Shown: positions 58,781 through 64,000 of the stretch, one piece after another
Layout: each line of letters begins with the position of its first letter
Numbering within the stretch: the stretch's first letter is position 1
Assembly: GCF_900142645.1 (NCBI RefSeq)
Contig: NZ_FRBP01000014.1
Location: 62,001-126,000 of the forward strand
Length of the DNA stretch: 64,000 bases
Direction of reading: 5' to 3'
Source of the DNA: Eubacterium callanderi
GTDB lineage: Bacteria > Bacillota > Clostridia > Eubacteriales > Eubacteriaceae
Made by a program: the position numbers and the translations under genes
The notes under the pieces: generated by a model
Told to the model about the DNA's origin: nothing
Database searches by the model: none
What the model saw: only the letters and a program-made list of their open reading frames with translations

Positions 58781-60448
58781 TTAGTTTTTTAGATTTTCAA
58801 ATATTTCCACAATTTCGCTCATTTTCTTTGCGCCAAAGACCACATCCCGTTTGTTGAGGATCATGGCAGGCACGCTCATGAGCTTGTATTCTTCCTTGAG
58901 CTTTGGAAAAAGGGCTGTGTCGATCATTTCCGCCTGTATGTTCGGGTTCAGCAGCGCGATGCGCTGGCAGGCCGCTACCACATCCGGGCAGAAATGACAG
59001 GACAGGGAGATACAGATCTGGGCATTGACAGGATGGTCGATGGCCGCAATCCGCTTGGCAAGCGCCTCATCCACTGCCTGGCCCGGTCCGGCAAAGTTAT
59101 AAACCGCCAGAACAAAGGAATTCATTTCATGGCCGCCGGGGATACCGGTAAATTTGACGCCGGAATACTGGCCCTCTGGATCAAACAGGGCCGCAACCGG
59201 CAGGTTGTCAAGGTGCATGGCGGCTTCCAGCTCAGGCTTCTCACCTTTTTTATAAGCTTCCACCTGGATATGGTCGTTAAGGGCTGCCACTTCCTCTAAG
59301 AAACCCTGCATCTCAAGAGTCTTTGGCACAGCCGGGTCGATGATGGTCACCACCCGGGCGGTGCGCTCGAGCTTTTGGAAGATTTCCCTGAGCTGTCCCT
59401 TCATGGCTGCCGGGATAAAGCCGTCTTCCATGCCTTGGGGCGCTTCTGCTTCCGGCTCTGGTGCTGCTGGTGTTTTGGCTGCCTTTGGCTCAGGCGCTGC
59501 CAGGCCCAGGCGTTCCCGCTCAGCCGCCACGTATTTTTCCGCCGCGGTGGCTGCAATGGCGCCGTCGGCCACTGCCGTGACAATCTGGCGCAGCTCCTTT
59601 GGCCTCAGGTCGCCCGCGGCGTAGACGCCGGGAACATTGGTTTCCATGCGGTCGTTTGTGGGGATATAGCCCTCAGCATCGACGTCCACCCGGCCCTTAA
59701 AAATCTGGGTGGCCGGTTCATAGCCCGCAAACACAAACATGCCAAAGGGCTTGCCGTCCTTACTCTCGTAAGTAAAGGTCGCGCCGGTTTTGTTATTGAA
59801 AAATTCAGCCTTTTTCAGAAAATCGTCACCGGAAACCTCCTTCACCTCAGTGTTGTACCACACCTCAATGCCAGGATGCTCTTTTACCTTGTCCGCCACC
59901 ATCTGGGCGCAGGTAAAATCATCCTCACGCACCACGATGGTCACGCTTCTTCCATAGCGGGTCAGGAACACAGCCTCCTCGGCCGCAGCAAAGCCGCCGC
60001 CCAGAACAAAGATGTCAAGTCCGCTGAAAAACTCGCCGTCACAGGTCGCACAGTAGGCAATGCCGCGGCCGGTATATTCCTTCTCACCAGCAAAACCGAT
60101 CTTGCGCGGGGAGGCGCCTGTGGCGATGATGACCGCGCGGCTTCTGTAGGTGCCGCGGCTGGTGTGCAGCGCCTTCACTTCACCCTCAAGGTCTACACCC
60201 TCGATCTCGGCTACAGTAAATTCCGCGCCGAAATCCATGGCGTGCCTGTGCATTTCATCCATAAGCTTAGGGCCGGTGGTGCGGCGGATACCGGGATAGT
60301 TGACGACCTCTGCGGTATTCACAGCCTGGCCGCCCGGCTGGTTTTTCTCAATGATCAGCGTATCGAGCATGGCCCGGGCGGCATAGATACCAGCCGAGAG
60401 TCCGGCGGAACCGCCGCCGATAATAATCAAGTCATAAATCTTATCCAT
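58781..60448 (-). CDS. AhpF-like reductase with reversed domain order (TrxR domain, then thioredoxin-fold pair)
   Basis: 555 residues. Residues 1-310 are a thioredoxin-reductase flavoprotein: FAD motif IIIGGGSAGLSAG, redox-active CATC (near 132), NAD(P) motif VLGGGFAAAEEA and ETNVPGVYAAGDLRP. An Ala/Pro/Glu linker (320-350) leads to a tandem thioredoxin-fold domain with SCHFCPDVV (near 484), the counterpart of the N-terminal domain of AhpF. It should pass electrons to AhpC, whose gene is 16 bp upstream. Confidence 0.93.
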   Translation of the reverse strand: MDKIYDLIIIGGGSAGLSAGIYAARAMLDTLIIEKNQPGGQAVNTAEVVNYPGIRRTTGPKLMDEMHRHAMDFGAEFTVAEIEGVDLEGEVKALHTSRGTYRSRAVIIATGASPRKIGFAGEKEYTGRGIAYCATCDGEFFSGLDIFVLGGGFAAAEEAVFLTRYGRSVTIVVREDDFTCAQMVADKVKEHPGIEVWYNTEVKEVSGDDFLKKAEFFNNKTGATFTYESKDGKPFGMFVFAGYEPATQIFKGRVDVDAEGYIPTNDRMETNVPGVYAAGDLRPKELRQIVTAVADGAIAATAAEKYVAAERERLGLAAPEPKAAKTPAAPEPEAEAPQGMEDGFIPAAMKGQLREIFQKLERTARVVTIIDPAVPKTLEMQGFLEEVAALNDHIQVEAYKKGEKPELEAAMHLDNLPVAALFDPEGQYSGVKFTGIPGGHEMNSFVLAVYNFAGPGQAVDEALAKRIAAIDHPVNAQICISLSCHFCPDVVAACQRIALLNPNIQAEMIDTALFPKLKEEYKLMSVPAMILNKRDVVFGAKKMSEIVEIFENLKN

Positions 60449-60464
60449 GGCGCCCTCCTGCTTC

Positions 60465-61031
60465 TTACAGCTTTCCGACTAAATCTAAGCTTGGTGTCAG
60501 TGTGTCTTCGCCTGGCTTCCATTTAGCAGGGCAGACCTGGTCGCCGTGTTCTCTTACAAACTGAGCGGCCTGCACCTTGCGCAGCAGCTCCTCAGCGTTA
60601 CGGCCGATGCCCATGTCATGGATTTCGTAAACCTTGATAACGCCGTCCGGGTCCACCACAAAGGTACCGCGCAGCGCCTGGCCTTCTTCTTTGACCAGCA
60701 CACCGAAGAATTTTGCCAGCACGCCTGCCGGATCGCCTAACATCGGGTACGGAAGGCCCTTAATGGTGTCGGTGGTGTCCGCCCAGGCTTTATGTACAAA
60801 ATGGGTATCTTCAGAAACCGAATAAATTTCACAGCCGATTTTTTTGAACTCCTCATAATTGTCCGCTACGTCCGCCAGCTCTGTCGGGCATACAAAGGTA
60901 AAATCTGCCGGGTAAAAGAAAAACACGCCCCATTTTCCCAGGACATCTTCCTTTGTGACGGTTTTAAAATCACCTTCATGATATGCCTGTACTTCAAAAT
61001 CGATCAATTCTTTGCCAATTAAATTTTTCAT
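60465..61031 (-). CDS. ahpC: Peroxiredoxin AhpC
   Basis: 188 residues from the ATG at 61031 behind AAAGAGGT. Peroxidatic Cys in YPADFTFVCPTEL (near 47) and resolving Cys in DQVCPAKWKPG (near 166) mark a typical 2-Cys AhpC. It reduces hydrogen peroxide and organic peroxides and is recycled by the AhpF-like partner encoded next. A PerR-like site overlaps the promoter. Confidence 0.97.
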   Translation of the reverse strand: MKNLIGKELIDFEVQAYHEGDFKTVTKEDVLGKWGVFFFYPADFTFVCPTELADVADNYEEFKKIGCEIYSVSEDTHFVHKAWADTTDTIKGLPYPMLGDPAGVLAKFFGVLVKEEGQALRGTFVVDPDGVIKVYEIHDMGIGRNAEELLRKVQAAQFVREHGDQVCPAKWKPGEDTLTPSLDLVGKL

Positions 61032-61093
61032 GTTGATACCTCTTTTCAATAATATTTATTTTTGTTAGTTATTTCTAACTGTTTGATGAGTGT

Positions 61094-61134
61094 ATCTTAA
61101 CACGATAAAAGAGGCTTGTCAAGAATAATTCTAA
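61094..61134 (-). promoter_or_regulatory. ahpC promoter with PerR-like box
   Basis: Reverse-strand TTGACA (61117-61122), 17 bp, TAAGAT (61094-61099). TTAGAATTATTCTTG (61120-61134) overlaps the -35 and matches the PerR/Fur-type TTATAAT-N-ATTATAA consensus at most positions. A further inverted repeat, GTTAG-6 nt-CTAAC, lies in the leader. Confidence 0.6.
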
Positions 61135-61152
61135 ATTAAAAACAAATTTTTA

Positions 61153-61196
61153 ACAAAAAAAAGCCACAGAGATTTTGAGGGATTCTCTGTGGCTTC
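61153..61196 (-). terminator. Terminator of the DMT transporter gene
   Basis: AAGCCACAGAGA / TCTCTGTGGCTT stem with a T8 run on the reverse strand. Confidence 0.88.
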
Positions 61197-61220
61197 AACA
61201 CTCAGATTTTATAAAACAGG

Positions 61221-62189
61221 CTAAAAGCGGCCCTGTTCCGCGCTCAGGGATACAGGTTTTTCTTTTCTGCGCGCAAACGCTGGCAGCAGGTTCGCGATAG
61301 AGCCGGCCAGAATCAGCATCACACCAATCACCATATTGAACGGCACCGCTTCGTGCAGGATCAGCACTGCCAGGATGGGCGACAGCACCGGTTTAAAGAA
61401 GAACACCAGCGACGCCGTACTGGCTGAGGTTTCCTCAATGGCCATGAAATAAAAGGCATAACCGCCGCCAGTCACACCGATGCAGATATAAAGCATCGTG
61501 AGGACATTGGACGCCGTATAACCCGTAAACAGCGGAATATTGGCAAATAAGGCAAGGCCGTTGCCGCTCAGCATATCCGCCACCGGGCCCACATGGCTGA
61601 GGCCGATGAGCAGCAGCATTTCCAGGCTGGCGAACAGAAAGCTCCCGCAAGTCACCACCACGCCGCCGTAGCGGTTACACTGCTTCTTGGAAAAGACCGA
61701 GTACAGGGCAAAAGCCACTGCGGCCAGAATCGCCATGACTACCCCCGCGATGTTGAGGGAGGTGTGCAGAGGGTTGACAATCACCAGGATTCCGATGATT
61801 TCAAGCACAATGGCCGCCACATGGTTTTTCTTGATCACCTCGTGCAGGATAACACCCGAGAAAAACAGCACAAACACCGGATTGCTGGAAAACAGTACCG
61901 CCACCACCGAGGCGTTGGCGTTTTCCACGGCCAGCTGGTAAAAGGTCATGCTGACCACAACCCCTAGAAAGCCCAGCCCCGCAAAGTGCAGCAGACTTTT
62001 TTTATCCAGATGTTCCTTTTTCTTCTTAAGCGTCCTGAGCGCAAAGGGAATTAAAACAAGACCGCCGATCAAAAAACGGGTCAGGTTCATCTGTACAGCG
62101 TTAAATTGGCCTGAAACACTTTTGAGGGCGATCTCCATCGAACTGAAAAACAGCGTCGCAATGACAATATATAAATAGCCTTTTTTCAA
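61221..62189 (-). CDS. EamA/DMT superfamily transporter
   Basis: 322 residues with ten membrane segments in two EamA repeats (ATLFFSSMEIALKSVSGQF at the N-terminus; AFALYSVFSKKQ near residue 160). A TTG at 62189 has GGAAG 7 nt upstream and is preferred to the TTG at 62195. Family members export amino acids or other metabolites; the substrate is unknown. The LysR gene upstream on the same strand may regulate it. Confidence 0.9.
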   Translation of the reverse strand: MKKGYLYIVIATLFFSSMEIALKSVSGQFNAVQMNLTRFLIGGLVLIPFALRTLKKKKEHLDKKSLLHFAGLGFLGVVVSMTFYQLAVENANASVVAVLFSSNPVFVLFFSGVILHEVIKKNHVAAIVLEIIGILVIVNPLHTSLNIAGVVMAILAAVAFALYSVFSKKQCNRYGGVVVTCGSFLFASLEMLLLIGLSHVGPVADMLSGNGLALFANIPLFTGYTASNVLTMLYICIGVTGGGYAFYFMAIEETSASTASLVFFFKPVLSPILAVLILHEAVPFNMVIGVMLILAGSIANLLPAFARRKEKPVSLSAEQGRF

Positions 62190-62286
62190 AATCAAATCTT
62201 CCTTTCATTTTTCGTACAGTAACGATTTTACCCCTCTCATTACCATAAGTAAAATGAAATATTCTTATACGCTTTATAACCATTTG

Positions 62287-63171
62287 TTATGGTAAAATAA
62301 TGTCCAGAAAAGCCTCCGCAGCCTTCGAGATACCGCCCTTTTTCCGCTTGATCACACAGATCTGCCGCTTTGGTATCTCAATTCTGGACCGGATCTCGAT
62401 CAGGCTCCCCTGCTCCAGACGCTCCTGTGCCACATCGCGCACCGCGATGCCAATGCCCAGGTTTCTTTCTGCGTAGGGCATGATCAACTCCATGGTGCCC
62501 AGCTCAAAAGCCGGTTCCAGCCGCATCTTATGCTTGAGGAAAAACGAGTCGAGATAATGACGGCTGGCCGTGTTGCGCTCTGTACAGATAATGGGGTGTG
62601 CCATGATCTCCTCAAAGCTCAGCACCTTCTCGGCAAGCGGCGCGTAGTCCAGCCCTGCCACAAAAACATCCTGTATCTCCCGGATCGGGTGAATCTCAAT
62701 ATCGTCCGAGGCTGCCACCGGTGAGGATACCACCCCTACCTCAATACGCTCCTCCTTCAGAGCGATGCGCGTGCCCGGCGTAGTGCCGCTCTGCATATTG
62801 ATACGGATATCCGGGTACAGGCTATGGAATTTTTCAAGATAAGGCAGCAGGAAAAAGCGGGCGATCATGTCGCTGGTACCCAGGCGCACCACCCCATTGT
62901 TCAGGTTCAGCATTTCCCAGAGCTTCTTTTCGCCCAGGGCCAGCTGCTCATAGGCCTTCGCCACATGGCCGTACAGCATTTCGCCCTCCGGCGTCAGGGT
63001 CATTCCCTTCTGATTCCGGTGAAAAAGCTCGCACGACAGCTCCTTTTCCAGCAGATGGATCGATTTGCTCACTGCCGGCTGTGAGATATACAGCGCCTGG
63101 GCCGCCTGTGTAATGGTGCCATGGCGCGCTACGTAGTAAAAGACCTTGTAATGTTCAAAATTTACATTCAT
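62287..63171 (-). CDS. LysR family transcriptional regulator
   Basis: 294 residues. The N-terminal HTH reads FYYVARHGTITQAAQALYIS then QPAVSKSIHLLEKEL; the remaining ~200 residues form the LysR substrate-binding domain (VVRLGTSDMIARFFLLPYLE). Followed after 92 bp by the EamA transporter gene on the same strand, a frequent pairing. ATG at 63171. Confidence 0.94.
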   Translation of the reverse strand: MNVNFEHYKVFYYVARHGTITQAAQALYISQPAVSKSIHLLEKELSCELFHRNQKGMTLTPEGEMLYGHVAKAYEQLALGEKKLWEMLNLNNGVVRLGTSDMIARFFLLPYLEKFHSLYPDIRINMQSGTTPGTRIALKEERIEVGVVSSPVAASDDIEIHPIREIQDVFVAGLDYAPLAEKVLSFEEIMAHPIICTERNTASRHYLDSFFLKHKMRLEPAFELGTMELIMPYAERNLGIGIAVRDVAQERLEQGSLIEIRSRIEIPKRQICVIKRKKGGISKAAEAFLDIILP

Positions 63172-63549
63172 AAAAATACGTCCTTTTTCCGTTAATCCGT
63201 TTCATTATATCACATTTTGAATTTTATGCAACCTGCCCACTTTTCGACTTTTTGTCACGATTAATCTGCCTGAAAGTACGAATTTTTTTCAACTTAAAAT
63301 ATTTTAGACAAACAAAAAAATCCCCCTGCGCCTGTCTTTGGGAGAGAATGCCGGACTTTTTTCCGGTTCCTTTCAGTTTTCTTACAGAGACTTGAAATTA
63401 CCTGTAAAAGCGGATATAATTAAGAAGTCTACTGTGGTCCTATAAAAAATGCGCAAAAGTGTCTGGTTTTTAAATAAACCGCCGGCTTATATCACAATGG
63501 TATAGAGTCAACAGCTAAAAGCGTAAATACTATTTTTAGGGGGAATTGT
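63172..63549. other. Intergenic region between lysR and the XRE gene
   Basis: No gene seen. It holds the XRE promoter and a ~120-nt leader. No strong hairpin or repeat is visible in the rest. Confidence 0.5.
63392..63420 (+). promoter_or_regulatory. Promoter of the XRE regulator gene
   Basis: TTGAAA (63392-63397), 17 bp, TATAAT (63415-63420); the untranslated leader would be about 120 nt. Confidence 0.7.
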
Positions 63550-63888
63550 ATGCAAGAGCTAGATCATAAGGCGATTGGCCTTCGTATTCGTAAACAAAGA
63601 ACATTTCTGAACATGTCCCGTGATGAATTGGCAAGAAAAATCGGTATCACACCAACCTTCCTTGCCGATATAGAACTGGGGACTAAGGGCTTTTCTCTAA
63701 AAAGCCTGAATCGTTTCTGTGACGTTTTGAAAATGTCCGCCGACGCAATTCTCTACGGCCCCAAAGAATACATGGGGACGAAGTACGCAGCACTGCTGGA
63801 GCTTTTGGAACGCTGTCCAGCAGAAAAAGGAAAATACGCAGAAGAAATTCTGACTCTGTTTTTACTCAGCCATGACCCAGTAGAATAA
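63550..63888 (+). CDS. Small XRE-family regulator
   Basis: 112 residues. The N-terminal cro/cI-type HTH is clear (LRIRKQRTFLNMSRDELARK then IGITPTFLADIELGTKG), followed by a short helical tail without a known ligand domain. ATG behind AGGGGGAATTGT. Targets unknown. Confidence 0.9.
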   Translation: MQELDHKAIGLRIRKQRTFLNMSRDELARKIGITPTFLADIELGTKGFSLKSLNRFCDVLKMSADAILYGPKEYMGTKYAALLELLERCPAEKGKYAEEILTLFLLSHDPVE

Positions 63889-63894
63889 AAAAAT

Positions 63895-63934
63895 GCGGGT
63901 GTCCAAATTGCAGTTGGGCACCTGTTATTTTTTT
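63895..63934 (+). terminator. Terminator of the XRE gene
   Basis: GGTGTCCAA / TTGGGCACC stem and a T8 tail. Confidence 0.75.
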
Positions 63935-64000
63935 ACACTCTTAAACATACTGCCAGCGCCCGGCGTCTCCTCCGCTCTGCTCCGAACCGCTTCCCGGATC
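63925..64000 (-). CDS. Possible 3' end of a minus-strand gene (cut by window edge)
   Basis: Reading leftward from the right edge, an open frame of 24 codons (ending GAGSMFKSVKK) stops at TAA 63925-63927. It would converge on the XRE gene. Too short to identify. Confidence 0.3.
   Translation of the reverse strand, partial: IREAVRSRAEETPGAGSMFKSVKK

Overview
The window looks like chromosomal DNA of a Gram-positive anaerobe of the class Clostridia. An acetogen-like Eubacterium is my best guess. This rests on gene content, not on a database match: rubredoxin, a class III fructose-1,6-bisphosphatase, a stand-alone corrinoid protein, an ROK kinase, an ECF transporter subunit, SipW-type secretion, a Cna_B-repeat wall adhesin, strong AGGAGG ribosome binding sites and frequent TTG starts.

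Layout. 1-4.5 kb: a polyphosphate operon on the minus strand (degenerate Ppx-like protein, ppk1, canonical ppx cut by the window edge). 4.6-7.0 kb: a DUF554 membrane protein, then a compact array of six very short genes on the minus strand, driven by a MerR-type promoter and divergent from a merR gene. Five of the peptides begin MMYYNP; the sixth is cysteine-rich. This is the most novel-looking locus in the window. 7-15.6 kb: housekeeping genes (rubredoxin, ROK kinase, ECF S-component, hydrolase, CDF and ZIP metal transporters, endonuclease IV, alpha-amylase, CcdA-TlpA fusion).

16,368-29,300 is an integrative mobilizable element inserted in the 3' end of a tRNA-Val(GAC) gene, bounded by 40-bp direct repeats. 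It carries a tyrosine integrase, an excisionase-like protein, a RepA-like ATPase, a MobA/MobL relaxase with a recognisable MobQ-type oriT, a three-HTH repressor, a Fic protein and a decayed type I restriction locus. That locus has hsdR, two kinds of hsdS and a second tyrosine recombinase flanked by inverted hsdS-derived repeats, but no hsdM.

29.4-37.3 kb is a minus-strand signalling and matrix region: corrinoid protein, GntR regulator, GGDEF/EAL protein, LytS-type kinase and response regulator, followed by a TasA-like protein, a SipW peptidase and a small proline-rich secreted protein. 37.5-41.2 kb has fbp, a DegV protein and a DUF1508 protein. 41.3-53.5 kb is one 4,069-residue adhesin gene with about 25 Cna_B-like modules. 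54.2-58.6 kb is a MarR, Cys-rich KTR and heterodimeric ABC exporter operon. 58.8-61 kb is a peroxiredoxin with a domain-swapped AhpF-like reductase. The window ends with a DMT transporter, a LysR regulator and a small XRE regulator.

Several intergenic gaps hold families of tandem hairpins with purine-rich terminal inverted repeats, plus two large multi-arm palindromes, none of which the genes explain.
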